Source: Sphingomonas chungangi
GTDB taxonomy: Bacteria; Pseudomonadota; Alphaproteobacteria; Sphingomonadales; Sphingomonadaceae
NCBI RefSeq assembly: GCF_013778325.1
Contig: NZ_JACEIB010000001.1
Span: 620,001-684,000 of the forward strand
DNA length: 64,000 nt
Direction of reading: 5' to 3'
A model generated the notes under the pieces. That model was not told the DNA's origin. It ran no database searches and saw nothing but the letters and a program-made list of their open reading frames with translations. This document shows positions 41,677 through 50,385 of the stretch, in pieces. The position numbers and the translations under genes were made by a program. How positions within the stretch are numbered: the stretch's first letter is position 1; the number at the start of each line of letters is the position of its first letter.

Positions 41677-43220
41677 GCGGCGCTGCCGCCGCGCCGGCAG
41701 CGCCGCCGCCGCTGACCGGGGCTGGGCTCTGGATCACGGCGACGGCGCTGGCGCTCGGCACCTTCATGCAGGTGCTGGACGGCACCATCGCCAACGTCGC
41801 GCTGCCCACCATCTCGGGCAATCTCGGCGTGTCGACCGACAGCGGCACCTGGGTCATCACCAGTTTCGCCTGCGCCAACGGCGTGACGGTCCCGCTGACC
41901 GGCTGGCTGATGGGCCGCCTCGGTGTGGTACGCACCTTCACCGTCTCGGTGCTGGCGTTCACCGTCGCCTCCCTCCTGTGTGGTATCGCCTGGAGCCTGC
42001 CGTCGCTGATCGCCTTCCGTATCCTGCAGGGCGCCGTCTCGGGGCCGATGATCCCGGGCAGCCAGGCATTGCTGATCGCGATCTTCCCGCACGACAAGCG
42101 CTCCACCGCGCTCGCCATGTGGTCGATGACCACGCTGGTCGCGCCGGTGCTGGGGCCGGTGATGGGCGGCTATATCTCGGACAATTACCATTGGGGCTGG
42201 ATCTTCCTGATCAACGTCCCCGTCGGCATCATCGCCGGCCTCGTCACCTGGCGTAGCCTCGCCAGCCGCGAGACGCCGACGCGCAAGCTGCCGATCGACA
42301 CGGTGGGGCTGTTCCTGCTCGCCTTCTGGGTGTTCAGCCTGCAGACGATGCTCGATCTCGGCAAGGATCGCGACTGGTTCCACAACCCGCTGATTGTGGT
42401 GCTGGCGATCTGCGCGGTCATCGGCTTCATCGCGTGGATGATCTGGGAGCTCACCGATCGCACGCCGGCCGTCGATCTCACGCTGTTCCGTCGTCGTAAC
42501 TTCGGTTTTGGCGTGCTGGCCCTGTGCCTGGGCTATGCGGTGTTCTTCGCCAACAACCTGCTGCTGCCGCTCTGGCTTCAGCAATATATGGGCTACAACG
42601 CCACCTGGGCCGGCATCGTCGCCGCACCCAGCGGGGCGGTGGCGGTGATGGCGACGCCGTTCGTCAGCCGGCTGAAGATCGATCCGCGCATCCTCGCCTC
42701 GATCGCTTTCGTCGCGTTCGCCTGCTCCTTCTTCATGCGATCGCACTATACGCCCGACGCCAGCTTCTGGGTGCTGTCCGCGCCCCTGTTCCTGCAGGGC
42801 TTCGCGATGAGCATGTTCTTCGTCCAGCTGATCACGATCAGCTTCGACGGGCTGTCGCCGGCCGAGGTGCCGTCGGCGAGCGGCATATCGAACTTCGCGC
42901 GGATCACCGGCGGCAGCTTCGCCGCGTCTATCATCACCACCTACTGGGATCGCCGCGAGGCGCTGCACCAGACGCGGCTGACCGAGGGCGGCACCCTGTT
43001 CTCGCCGATCTACCGGCAGGCGGTCGATCAGCTGCAGCATCTTGGCATGGACCAGTTGCAGGCGGCGGGATCGATCTATCGGCAGATCATCAACCAGGCC
43101 TATCTGCTGTCCTCGCTCGAGCTGTTCTGGATCTCGGGCTGGCTGTGCGTGGTGATGATCCCGGCGATCTGGCTGTGCCGCAAGCCCGCGCCGAGCGAAC
43201 ACGTCGTCGCCGCCGACTGA
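41673..43220 (+). CDS. EmrB-type DHA2 family multidrug transporter
   Basis: A 515-residue major facilitator of the 14-helix DHA2 family. The motif MQVLDGTIANVALPTISGNL near the first helix and WVITSFACANGVTVPLTGWL in the second are diagnostic of EmrB/QacA relatives; GPVMGGYISD is motif C-like. It exports hydrophobic drugs with protons through the tripartite complex. GTG 41673 overlaps the adaptor stop (GTGA). Confidence 0.94.
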   Translation: MSGAAAAPAAPPPLTGAGLWITATALALGTFMQVLDGTIANVALPTISGNLGVSTDSGTWVITSFACANGVTVPLTGWLMGRLGVVRTFTVSVLAFTVASLLCGIAWSLPSLIAFRILQGAVSGPMIPGSQALLIAIFPHDKRSTALAMWSMTTLVAPVLGPVMGGYISDNYHWGWIFLINVPVGIIAGLVTWRSLASRETPTRKLPIDTVGLFLLAFWVFSLQTMLDLGKDRDWFHNPLIVVLAICAVIGFIAWMIWELTDRTPAVDLTLFRRRNFGFGVLALCLGYAVFFANNLLLPLWLQQYMGYNATWAGIVAAPSGAVAVMATPFVSRLKIDPRILASIAFVAFACSFFMRSHYTPDASFWVLSAPLFLQGFAMSMFFVQLITISFDGLSPAEVPSASGISNFARITGGSFAASIITTYWDRREALHQTRLTEGGTLFSPIYRQAVDQLQHLGMDQLQAAGSIYRQIINQAYLLSSLELFWISGWLCVVMIPAIWLCRKPAPSEHVVAAD

Positions 43221-43339
43221 CACGCAATCATCCGGGCGCGCATCCCCCTCGCGCGCTGACGGATGCGGCACCGGCCTGCCCCATCCCCTCCCCAGGGGCG
43301 GGCCGGTGCCGAGCTTCAGTTTTGTTTGCGAAAGCCGTT

Positions 43340-43412
43340 CCAGCCCGCTCCCCCGCCCAACCTCCCGACAGCATCACACTGGATCGGGAGGTTGGGCGGG
43401 GGAGCGGGCTGG
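43340..43412. repeat. Long perfect hairpin repeat, family A, copy 3 (inverted)
   Basis: A perfect 29-bp stem (43340-43368 with 43384-43412) and a 15-base loop CAGCATCACACTGGA. The reverse complement of the loop, TCCAGTGTGATGCTG, differs from copy 2 at two bases, so this copy lies in the opposite orientation. It sits between the convergent emrB-type and bioA genes. Confidence 0.85.
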
Positions 43413-43445
43413 AGCCGCACTGAGAAAGCGCTCTTTCGCGCTTTC

Positions 43446-44681
43446 TCAGGCGAAGAGGTGCGCCGCCTCCTGGATCGCGGCGTAGATGCGATCGAGATCG
43501 TCCTCGCCGATGCAATAGGGCGGCATCACATAGACCGTGTTGCCCATCGGCCGGACGAGCAGGTCGCGATCCCGGAAATGCGCGGCGAGCGCCGGGCCGA
43601 TTTCGGCCAGATAGCCCTCTCCGCCACCGATCTCGCAGGCCGCGATGGTGCCGAGCGCCCGCGCATTGCGGACGTCCTCCAACGCGAAGATGCGCTCTGC
43701 CTGCCGCACGGCGAGGGTGGCGATGCGCTCGCGCACCGGCTCCTCTCGCCATACGCCCAGATTGGCGAGCGCGGCGGCGCAGGCGATCGGATTCGCGGTG
43801 TAGCTGGACGAATGGAAGAACATCCGGCCCTTGTCGTCGGAAAGGTGCGCCTCGAATATCGGCGCCGTCGCCATCGTCACCGCGAGCGGGATGACCCCGC
43901 CAGTCAGCCCCTTGGAGAGGCAGAGAATATCCGGCACCACGCCCGCCTGCTCGCAGGCCAGCAGCGTGCCGGTGCGACCCCAGCCGCTCATCACCTCGTC
44001 GGCGATGAACAGGACATCATGCGCCGCGCACATAGCCCGCATCTCAGCCAGCACCGAGGCCTCGTAAAGGAGCATCCCGCCCGCGCCCAGCACCAGCGGC
44101 TCGACGATCAGCGCGGCGGGCTTCTCCCGGCAGGCCGCCTCCAGCGCATCGAGCGTGTTCCGCCCGTCGCCCGCCGGAAAAGGCAGGGTGCCGACATCGA
44201 ACAGCAGGGGTGTGTAGGCCTGGTTGTAGATGCCGCGCGCGCCGACCGACATGCCGCCGATCGTGTCGCCGTGATAGCCATGCTCCAGCGTCAGGATGCG
44301 GTGGCGCGGCTCGCCACGGTTGAGCCAGTAGCCCAGCGCCATCTTGAGCGCGACCTCCACTGAGGTGGAGCCGGAATCCGAATAGAAGACGTGCTTCAGC
44401 GCGGGCGGCATGATCTCCGTCAGGCCCCGCGCCAGCGCCTCGGCGGGCTCGTGGGTCCAGCCCGCGAAGATGATCTGGTCGAGCTTTCCGGCTTGCGCGC
44501 GGATCGCCTCGACGATCGGCGGGTAGCGGTGGCCGTGCGTCGTCACCCACCAGGAGGAGATGGCATCTACGATGCGCCGCTCGTCGGCGGTATAGAGCGC
44601 CGCGCCCTCGGAGCGCTCGACCAGCGGAATGGGTTCGGCGAGGCCGTGCTGGGTGAAGGGATGCCAGACGGGAGAGGTCAT
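43446..44681 (-). CDS. bioA: Adenosylmethionine-8-amino-7-oxononanoate aminotransferase
   Basis: A 411-residue class III PLP aminotransferase starting MTSPVWHPFTQHGLAEPIPL, the typical BioA N terminus. WWVTTHGHRYP, HGYHGDTIGGMSVGARGIY, FIADEVMSGWGRTG and the PLP lysine in LSKGLTGGVIPLAV are all present. It converts KAPA to DAPA in biotin synthesis using SAM as amino donor. It is the last gene of the bio cluster, separated from bioD by a dispersed hairpin repeat. Confidence 0.96.
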   Translation of the reverse strand: MTSPVWHPFTQHGLAEPIPLVERSEGAALYTADERRIVDAISSWWVTTHGHRYPPIVEAIRAQAGKLDQIIFAGWTHEPAEALARGLTEIMPPALKHVFYSDSGSTSVEVALKMALGYWLNRGEPRHRILTLEHGYHGDTIGGMSVGARGIYNQAYTPLLFDVGTLPFPAGDGRNTLDALEAACREKPAALIVEPLVLGAGGMLLYEASVLAEMRAMCAAHDVLFIADEVMSGWGRTGTLLACEQAGVVPDILCLSKGLTGGVIPLAVTMATAPIFEAHLSDDKGRMFFHSSSYTANPIACAAALANLGVWREEPVRERIATLAVRQAERIFALEDVRNARALGTIAACEIGGGEGYLAEIGPALAAHFRDRDLLVRPMGNTVYVMPPYCIGEDDLDRIYAAIQEAAHLFA

Positions 44682-44690
44682 ATCCCGCAA

Positions 44691-44790
44691 ACCCCCGCTC
44701 GCCCTGAGCTTGTCGAAGGGTTGTCCTTTTCTTTTGCGTGGATGAAGAAGAAGGGCAGGGCTTCGACAGGCTCAGCCCGAACGGGTTTTG
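44691..44790. repeat. Dispersed hairpin repeat, CTCGCCCTGAGCTTGTCGAA family, copy 2
   Basis: Arms CTCGCCCTGAGCTTGTCGAA and TTCGACAGGCTCAGCCCGA pair across about 90 bases, with inner CCTTTTCTTTT/AAGAAGAAGGG arms. It matches the unit at 25539 closely and fills the gap between bioD and bioA. Confidence 0.7.
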
Positions 44791-44793
44791 GGG

Positions 44794-45402
44794 TCATTGA
44801 AAGTCCCTGAGATCGAAATGCTCGGTGAACGCCGCGGCAAGGCTCTCCGCATCCAGCGGATCGAGCTTCGGCAGCCGCCCCAGCCGCTTCACTTGCGCCA
44901 TCGCGCAGATCGTCGCCTCATTGTCCTCGTTGGCGTCGCCGACGAGGGCGATGCCGTGGATCGTCACCGCGCGCGCCCGCAGCGCCTCCACCGAGAGCAG
45001 CGAATGGTTGATCGTGCCGAGCCCGGTCCGCGCCACCAGCACCACCGGCAGGCCCCAACGCGCGAAGACGTCGGCGTAGAGCAGGTCGCGCGTCACCGGT
45101 ACCAGCACGCCGCCCGCGCCCTCGATGACGAGCGGATCATCGGCGGGCGGCACGAGCTTCGCCGGATCGATCACGACATCGTCCAGCTCGGCGGCGCGGT
45201 GGGGGGAAAGCGGCTCGGTCAGCCGATAGGCCTCGGGCAGCACCCGCTCGACGCCGAGCGTCGCGACCGTCTCGCCGTCGGCGCCGTCGAGCAGGCCGGA
45301 CTGGATCGGCTTCCAGTAGCTCGCGCCCATCGCTCGGGCCAATGCGGCGGCGAACACCGTCTTGCCGATGCCGGTATCGGTGCCGGTGACGACGACTCTC
45401 AT
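44794..45402 (-). CDS. bioD: Dethiobiotin synthetase
   Basis: A 202-residue P-loop enzyme starting [20 protein letters not shown] (Walker [10 protein letters not shown]). [16 protein letters not shown] and the [15 protein letters not shown] region follow. It closes the ureido ring from DAPA, CO2 and ATP. ATG 45402 overlaps the bioC stop (ATGA), so translation is coupled. Confidence 0.95.
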   Translation of the reverse strand: MRVVVTGTDTGIGKTVFAAALARAMGASYWKPIQSGLLDGADGETVATLGVERVLPEAYRLTEPLSPHRAAELDDVVIDPAKLVPPADDPLVIEGAGGVLVPVTRDLLYADVFARWGLPVVLVARTGLGTINHSLLSVEALRARAVTIHGIALVGDANEDNEATICAMAQVKRLGRLPKLDPLDAESLAAAFTEHFDLRDFQ

Positions 45403-46124
45403 AGCGGCCCCGCGACGCAGGTCGCGACCACGTAGCTGGCGACGCAGCCCTTGGCCTCGAAGCGGCCCATCACGCCGCGCAGTTCGGACGGGGTGAGCGG
45501 CCGGTGCCCGTCGCGCGGCGTGCCGGCGCCGATGCCCTTCACCGATCGCAGGAACTCCCGCGCGCTCTTGTGCGCCATCGGGATCGTCTCGATCTCTACT
45601 TCCAGCCCCATCGCCGCCAGCGCCTCTGTCGAGGGATAATCGCGCGTGCCGGGGGCGAGGTCGCCATGCGCGCGGCGCCATTCGAAGAAGCTGCCCTCCG
45701 CCAGCGTCGTGAAGACTAGACTGCCGCGCGGCGACAGCCGCCGCCTGAGCCGTGCGACGGCGGCGGGCAGATCGCCGAACCACTGGAAGGTCAGGCTGGA
45801 GCAGATCAGGTCGAAGCGCCCGGCGACATCGGGGTGCTCGCCGTCCATCACCGCGAAGGAGACGTTCGCGCGGTCATCCAGGCGCTGCCGCGCGCGATCC
45901 ACCATGGCGGGCGCGATGTCGGTCATCCGCCAGTGCGAGGGCTCCAGATTGTCCACCAGCTCGAGGCCGAGGAAGCCGGTGCCGCAGCCGATTTCCAGCA
46001 CGCGGGGGTCCGGCGGCAGCGGGAGGGCGAGGATGCGATCGGCCAGCTTCTCGGCGACGATGCGCTGCACGGCGGCATGCGCATCATAATGCGCGGCACG
46101 GCCGAAGGCGTCCGCGACGCTCAT
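45399..46124 (-). CDS. bioC: Malonyl-ACP O-methyltransferase BioC
   Basis: A 241-residue SAM methyltransferase starting [20 protein letters not shown], the BioC-type N terminus (F.RAA..YD..A.VQ). Motif I is [15 protein letters not shown], followed by [14 protein letters not shown] and [14 protein letters not shown]. It methylates malonyl-ACP to start pimeloyl assembly on the fatty-acid machinery. It is coupled by ATGA overlaps to the esterase gene before it and bioD after it. Confidence 0.92.
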   Translation of the reverse strand: MSVADAFGRAAHYDAHAAVQRIVAEKLADRILALPLPPDPRVLEIGCGTGFLGLELVDNLEPSHWRMTDIAPAMVDRARQRLDDRANVSFAVMDGEHPDVAGRFDLICSSLTFQWFGDLPAAVARLRRRLSPRGSLVFTTLAEGSFFEWRRAHGDLAPGTRDYPSTEALAAMGLEVEIETIPMAHKSAREFLRSVKGIGAGTPRDGHRPLTPSELRGVMGRFEAKGCVASYVVATCVAGPL

Positions 46125-46708
46125 GCCGCGAACGCCCGGATATGATCGGCCACCCAATCCGGGCGGGTGAGGGGGAGGAGGTGCCCGCCCTCCGCCAATG
46201 TCTCGCGCGGCGCGCCGGCGAAGACGATTTCGCGCATCGAGGCGGGGAGGAGGGGGTCCGCGCCGCCATGCAGGACGAGCGTGTGGGGTGGTCGTGCGTC
46301 GCGTGCATACCCCTCGGCAAGAATTGCGAGGTCGGCGGCCAAGGCCTCCGGTTCGAGATCGTTCGCCGCCGGTGGCGCACCGATCCGCGCGCGGAAATCG
46401 GCCAGCACCGCAACGGGATTCTCGGCGAAACGCGTGCGCATCCGCTCCACGACGCGGGGCGGCACCGCATCGTTGCCGGCAAAGCGATCGAAACCGTTGA
46501 CCGCGACGAGCCGGTCGAACCGGCCCGCCAGCAGCATCGCGCCGAGCGAATGGCCGATCGCCAGCACCGGTCCTTCGACCGGATCGGCGATGGGGTGGGC
46601 GAAATAGCCGCGATCCCAAACGACTGTCTCGAACTCCGGCAGCGCGGCGCGTACGCCGTCCCACAAGCTCGCGTCGAGGCCCCAGCCGTGGAGGAAGAGC
46701 AGCTTCAT
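46121..46708 (-). CDS. BioH-like pimeloyl-ACP methyl ester esterase
   Basis: A 195-residue alpha/beta hydrolase starting MKLLFLHGWGLDASLWDGVR. The nucleophile is in AIGHSLGAML, the acid in GGADPLLP and the His in GGHLLPL. Its place between bioF and bioC supports the BioH role, removing the methyl group that BioC adds. The protein is shorter than E. coli BioH (256 residues), so the cap is reduced. GTG 46711 is an alternative start overlapping bioF. Confidence 0.8.
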   Translation of the reverse strand: MKLLFLHGWGLDASLWDGVRAALPEFETVVWDRGYFAHPIADPVEGPVLAIGHSLGAMLLAGRFDRLVAVNGFDRFAGNDAVPPRVVERMRTRFAENPVAVLADFRARIGAPPAANDLEPEALAADLAILAEGYARDARPPHTLVLHGGADPLLPASMREIVFAGAPRETLAEGGHLLPLTRPDWVADHIRAFAA

Positions 46709-47859
46709 CACACCATCCTTGCGACGATCGCGTCGGCCAGAGCGTCGATGTCGCTCGCGGCATGGGTGGCGCGCAGCGCGAGGCGCAGGCGGCTGGTGCC
46801 GGGCGGCACGGTCGGCGGGCGGATCGCGGCGGCGAGCAGGCCGTCCCCCTGCAGCGCGGCGGCGAGCGCCAGCGCGGCCTCCGCCTCGCCGACGATGGCG
46901 GGGACGATCTGCGTGGAGCTCTCCGCCGTGCCGATGCCGGCCGCGTTCAGCCGCGCGCGCAGGTGCTCGCCGTGCTGTGCGAGACGCGCGCGCTCGGCCT
47001 CCATGCCGGGCACCAGTTCCAGCGCCGCGTCGATCGCGCCGAGCATGGCGGGCGGCGGGGCGGTCGAGAAGATGAAGCCCCCGCAGGCGTTGACCAGATA
47101 ATCGATCAGCAGGCGCGAACCCGCGACATAGGCGCCGAAACAGCCCATCGCCTTGCTGAACGTGCCCATGACGAGATCGGCGCCCGGATGCTCGGCGGAA
47201 AGCCCGCGCCCCTGCGGCCCCAGGACGCCCGTCGCATGCGCCTCGTCGATATAGAGGAAGGCATCGTGGGCGCGGGCGATCTCTACCAGCCGGGCGATGT
47301 CGGCGCGATCGCCGTCCATGCTGAACACGCTCTCGGTGACGATCAGCTTCGGGCCGCCGTCATTCGCCGCCAGCAATTCCTCCAGATGATCGAGATCGTT
47401 GTGGCGGAAGCGGATCTGCCGGTGCCCCGCCGCGCCGGCGTGGAGGCTGGCATGGATCAGGCGGTCGGTGAACAGCAAGGTGCCGGGCGCAGCCTTGAGC
47501 AGGGCGGCCAGCACCGCCGCGTTGCAATGCCAGCCCGAAGGGAAGAGCAGGGCGGCCTCCGCGCCCTTGAAGGCGGCGATCCTGGCCTCGACCGCAAGAT
47601 GCGCCTCGTGCGTGCCGGTGACCAGCCGCGAGGCGCCGGCGCCCGCGCCGTACCGTGCCGCCCATTCCGCCGCGCGCTCGATGAGCAGCGGGTGCCGGGC
47701 GAGGCCGAGATAGTCGTTGCTGGAGAAATCGACGAGCGTCGCGCCGTCCCGCTCCAACCGGCCGTCGGCCGCCAGCGCCGCCGGCTTCAGCCCCCGCCGC
47801 TCGTGGCGCGCGTCGATCCGCTCCAGCGCGGTGGCGAGATGGGTGTCGAGCGCGGCCAT
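46708..47859 (-). CDS. bioF: 8-amino-7-oxononanoate synthase
   Basis: A 383-residue PLP alpha-oxoamine synthase. FSSNDYLGLARHPLL, SRLVTGTHEAHLAVE, YIDEAHATGVLGPQGRG and the PLP lysine in MGTFSKAMGCFGAYVAGS are present. It condenses pimeloyl-ACP with alanine, the first ring-assembly step of biotin. It is first in the leftward operon; bioB is not in the window. The divergent gap of about 110 bases must hold the promoter; I saw no clear operator. Confidence 0.95.
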   Translation of the reverse strand: MAALDTHLATALERIDARHERRGLKPAALAADGRLERDGATLVDFSSNDYLGLARHPLLIERAAEWAARYGAGAGASRLVTGTHEAHLAVEARIAAFKGAEAALLFPSGWHCNAAVLAALLKAAPGTLLFTDRLIHASLHAGAAGHRQIRFRHNDLDHLEELLAANDGGPKLIVTESVFSMDGDRADIARLVEIARAHDAFLYIDEAHATGVLGPQGRGLSAEHPGADLVMGTFSKAMGCFGAYVAGSRLLIDYLVNACGGFIFSTAPPPAMLGAIDAALELVPGMEAERARLAQHGEHLRARLNAAGIGTAESSTQIVPAIVGEAEAALALAAALQGDGLLAAAIRPPTVPPGTSRLRLALRATHAASDIDALADAIVARMV

Positions 47860-47968
47860 TGTTGCGCCGCCTCTAGCGCGAAGCGGCCGCCCGCGTCACC
47901 TCCCTGTCTCGATTGCCCGCCCGACAGCGAAAGGCTATATTCGCTCGCAATCAGCGAGGATCACGATC

Positions 47969-48214
47969 ATGGCTGGCTCTCCGTCCAAACCCTGGTTCGC
48001 CGCGAAGCGCTACGGCTACGGCTCGTCCCTGCCGATAGCATGGCAGGGCTGGGTGGCGATGGCGACGTTAATCCTCTTGGTGGTGGTAGCGTCGGCGGGG
48101 TTCACCGGGCCAGCGCGCTTCGTCGTGCCGATCGTGGCGGTGCTGGTCTTTGCCGTCCTCTGCGCCTTCAAGACCGAGGGCGGCTGGCGGTGGCGGTGGG
48201 GCGAGGGCGGCTAG
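47969..48214 (+). CDS. Small membrane protein
   Basis: An 81-residue protein starting MAGSPSKPWFAAKRYGYGSS with two hydrophobic helices (GWVAMATLILLVVVASAGF and FVVPIVAVLVFAVLCAF) and a Trp/Gly-rich tail (GGWRWRWGEGG). GAGGA precedes the ATG. Similar small KRYGYG-containing proteins occur in sphingomonads; function unknown. It is divergent from bioF. Confidence 0.75.
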   Translation: MAGSPSKPWFAAKRYGYGSSLPIAWQGWVAMATLILLVVVASAGFTGPARFVVPIVAVLVFAVLCAFKTEGGWRWRWGEGG

Positions 48215-48220
48215 CGCCGT

Positions 48221-48853
48221 TCACACCGGCGCGGCCGATTTCCCGTTCACGCCATAGTGGTGCCAGGCGAAGATCGCCGCCGCGCCGCGGTGCGGGCGCC
48301 AGGCTTCAGCAAGGTCGCGGGTGAGCTTTTCGCTCGGGCGCTCCTCCAGCCCCAGCAGGCGCCCGATCTCCACCTGCACGGCAAGATCGCCCGCAGGCCA
48401 GATGTCCGGCCGCCCTTCCGCGAACAACAGATAGATTTCCGCCGACCAGCGGCCGATCCCCTTGATGCGGACGAGGTCGGCGATCGCCTGCTCGTCGTCG
48501 GCGTCGAGGTTGGCGAGATCGAGCTCGCCCGAGTCCACCAGCCCGGCAAGGCTGCGCGCATAGCCTGCCTTCTGGCGCGAGAGCCCGCAGGCGCGTAATT
48601 CCTCGTCGGTCGCGGTGAGGATCTGCGCCGGATCGTTCATGTCGCTCAGCGCCGCCTCGAGCCGGGCCCACACGGCGCGCGCGGCATGCACGCTCACCTG
48701 CTGGCCGACGATGGTGCGCAGCAGGGTCGCATAGCCGCGTTCCGAAATGCGGGCGTCGGGCAGGCCGACCCGCTCGATCCCGCGCGCGAAGGCGGGCTCG
48801 ATCCCGGCCAGCGCAGCCATCGAAGCGCGAAGCTCTTCTATCGGTATGCCCAA
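48221..48853 (-). CDS. DNA-3-methyladenine glycosylase II-type (AlkA/HhH-GPD)
   Basis: A 210-residue HhH-GPD glycosylase. YATLLRTIVGQQVSVHAARA is the typical N-terminal helix pair, IKGIGRWSAEIYLLF is the helix-hairpin-helix with following catalytic segment, and the catalytic Asp is in WPAGDLAVQ. No iron-sulfur Cys cluster is present, in line with AlkA. It removes alkylated bases in base excision repair. It lacks the N-terminal Ada-like domain of E. coli AlkA. Confidence 0.9.
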   Translation of the reverse strand: MGIPIEELRASMAALAGIEPAFARGIERVGLPDARISERGYATLLRTIVGQQVSVHAARAVWARLEAALSDMNDPAQILTATDEELRACGLSRQKAGYARSLAGLVDSGELDLANLDADDEQAIADLVRIKGIGRWSAEIYLLFAEGRPDIWPAGDLAVQVEIGRLLGLEERPSEKLTRDLAEAWRPHRGAAAIFAWHHYGVNGKSAAPV

Positions 48854-48928
48854 GGCCTATCCTCTTGTCTTGTCGTCCGTCATTGCCCATAGCCGCGCCA
48901 AGCGCCCGCGTCATCCGGAGGGGAATCA

Positions 48929-49246
48929 ATGCCGAAGCTGATCGTCGTCACCCGTGAGGGCCAGGAATCCACCGTCGAGGGCGATGCCGGCCTCAGCGTG
49001 ATGGAGGTCATCCGCGATGCCGGCTTCGACGAGCTGCTGGCGCTGTGCGGCGGTTGCTGCTCCTGCGCGACCTGTCACATCCATGTCGATCCCGCCTTCG
49101 CCGACAAGCTGCCGCCGATGAGCGACGACGAGAACGACCTGCTCGACAGCTCGGATCATCGCGACGCCAACTCGCGCCTCTCCTGCCAGATCCCGTTCAG
49201 CGATGCGCTGGACGGCCTGAAGGTGACGATCGCGGCGGAGGATTGA
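48929..49246 (+). CDS. [2Fe-2S] ferredoxin, adrenodoxin type
   Basis: A 105-residue ferredoxin starting [20 protein letters not shown]. Cluster cysteines are Cys40, Cys46, Cys49 and Cys86 ([10 protein letters not shown] and RLSC). The loop [20 protein letters not shown] is typical of adrenodoxin/FdxB-type proteins, which feed P450s or Fe-S assembly. No P450 or isc gene is adjacent. The ferredoxin reductase at 5919 is a possible partner by family only. Confidence 0.92.
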   Translation: MPKLIVVTREGQESTVEGDAGLSVMEVIRDAGFDELLALCGGCCSCATCHIHVDPAFADKLPPMSDDENDLLDSSDHRDANSRLSCQIPFSDALDGLKVTIAAED

Positions 49247-49252
49247 AGCATT

Positions 49253-49279
49253 AAATCCCTCCCTTTCAGGGAGGGATTT
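49253..49279 (+). terminator. Hairpin terminator after ferredoxin
   Basis: Perfect 11-bp stem AAATCCCTCCC/GGGAGGGATTT with a TTTCA loop, starting 6 bases after the ferredoxin stop and ending in TTT. A related CCCTCCC/GGGAGGG hairpin stands at 49353-49367 beside the convergent methyltransferase stop, so the interval may be a composite repeat that ends both transcripts. Confidence 0.65.
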
Positions 49280-49372
49280 GGGTTGGTCTTGGCGCATGTG
49301 CCTAGAGTCGCGCGTCCCGAACCTTCCGTATCGCGGCCCAACACCACTCCGGCCCTCCCAGGGAGGGGAGCG

Positions 49373-50179
49373 TTACGCCCGCGTCGCGGCCGCGTAGAGC
49401 GCGATCGCGGCGGCGTTCGAAATGTTGAGACTCTCGATCCTCGGGCTGATCGGCAGCTTGGCCAGCACGTCGCAATGCGCCTCGGTATTCTGGCGCATGC
49501 CTTCGCCTTCGGCGCCCAGCACCAGCGCCAGCTTGCCCGGCACCAGTGCCTCGCCCAGCAGCACCTTGGTGTGGCCGGTGAGGCCGACGCGCCAGTAGCC
49601 GGCCTCCGCCATCTCGTCGAGCGCGCGGGAAAGGTTCACCACGCGAATCCACGGCATCACCTCCAGCGCGCCGGAGGCGGCGCGGGCCAGCGCGCCCGAT
49701 TCGGGCGGCGCGTGGCGATCCTGCGTGACGATGCCGAGCGCATCGAACGCCACCGCCGAGCGCAGCACCGCCCCGACATTGTGCGGATCGGTCACCTGAT
49801 CGAGCACCACGATCGGGCGCCGGTCCTGCGGGTCCACCGCCATCTCGAACAGCTCGTCGAGCCATTTGTCGGGCAGCGGGTCGCATTCCAGCACCAGCCC
49901 CTGGTGCGGCGCGTCGGGCGGCACCATGCGACCGAGATCCGCGACTTCGGCATATTGAACCGCGAAGCTGGTCTGTGGCAGCCCGAGCGCGGCGATAGCC
50001 TCGTGGCTTCCCCACAGCTTGCGGATGGTGCGTTCGGGGTTGGCGAGGGCAGCGGTGACCGCATGGCGGCCCCACAGGCGGGTGCGGCCCGAATGGGCGA
50101 CGGAGGGACGGTGGCCTTTGCGCATAGTGCGCGCGCTTTTCCACGCAGGCGCGTTGACAGGCAAGGACTCATTCGCCAT
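49373..50179 (-). CDS. TrmH/RlmB-type rRNA 2'-O-ribose methyltransferase
   Basis: A 268-residue SPOUT methyltransferase. A substrate-binding N-terminal domain (LWGRHAVTAALANPERTIRK) precedes the catalytic knot with VVLDQVTDPHNVGAVLRSA (motif 1 Asn/Arg), LALVLGAEGEGM (motif 2) and PRIESLNISNAAAIALY (motif 3). This is the RlmB/TrmH pattern, methylating a 23S rRNA ribose (G2251 in E. coli). ATG 50179 is preferred; the frame continues upstream across tRNA-Tyr. Confidence 0.9.
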   Translation of the reverse strand: MANESLPVNAPAWKSARTMRKGHRPSVAHSGRTRLWGRHAVTAALANPERTIRKLWGSHEAIAALGLPQTSFAVQYAEVADLGRMVPPDAPHQGLVLECDPLPDKWLDELFEMAVDPQDRRPIVVLDQVTDPHNVGAVLRSAVAFDALGIVTQDRHAPPESGALARAASGALEVMPWIRVVNLSRALDEMAEAGYWRVGLTGHTKVLLGEALVPGKLALVLGAEGEGMRQNTEAHCDVLAKLPISPRIESLNISNAAAIALYAAATRA

Positions 50180-50210
50180 TAGCCGCGCCTCGCCCCGGCG
50201 CGACAAGCGC

Positions 50211-50296
50211 GGAAGGGTGGCCGAGTGGTTAAAGGCAGCAGACTGTAAATCTGCCCGTGCAAGCGTACGCTGGTTCGAATCCAGCCCCTTCCACCA
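50211..50296 (+). tRNA. tRNA-Tyr (anticodon GTA)
   Basis: An 86-base class II tRNA with acceptor GGAAGGG/CCCTTCC, D-arm TGGCCGAGTGGTTAAAGGCA, anticodon loop CTGTAAA (GTA), a long variable arm and T-arm GGTTCGAATCC, ending in an encoded CCA. The anticodon GTA reads both Tyr codons. Confidence 0.96.
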
Positions 50297-50385
50297 CTTG
50301 CGCCGGGGCGCTCCCATTTCATTGTCCGGCGGGGCTGGGGCCAGCTGCCGATGGGGTGCGGCGTCAATTCAGCGAGTACGGGGGT

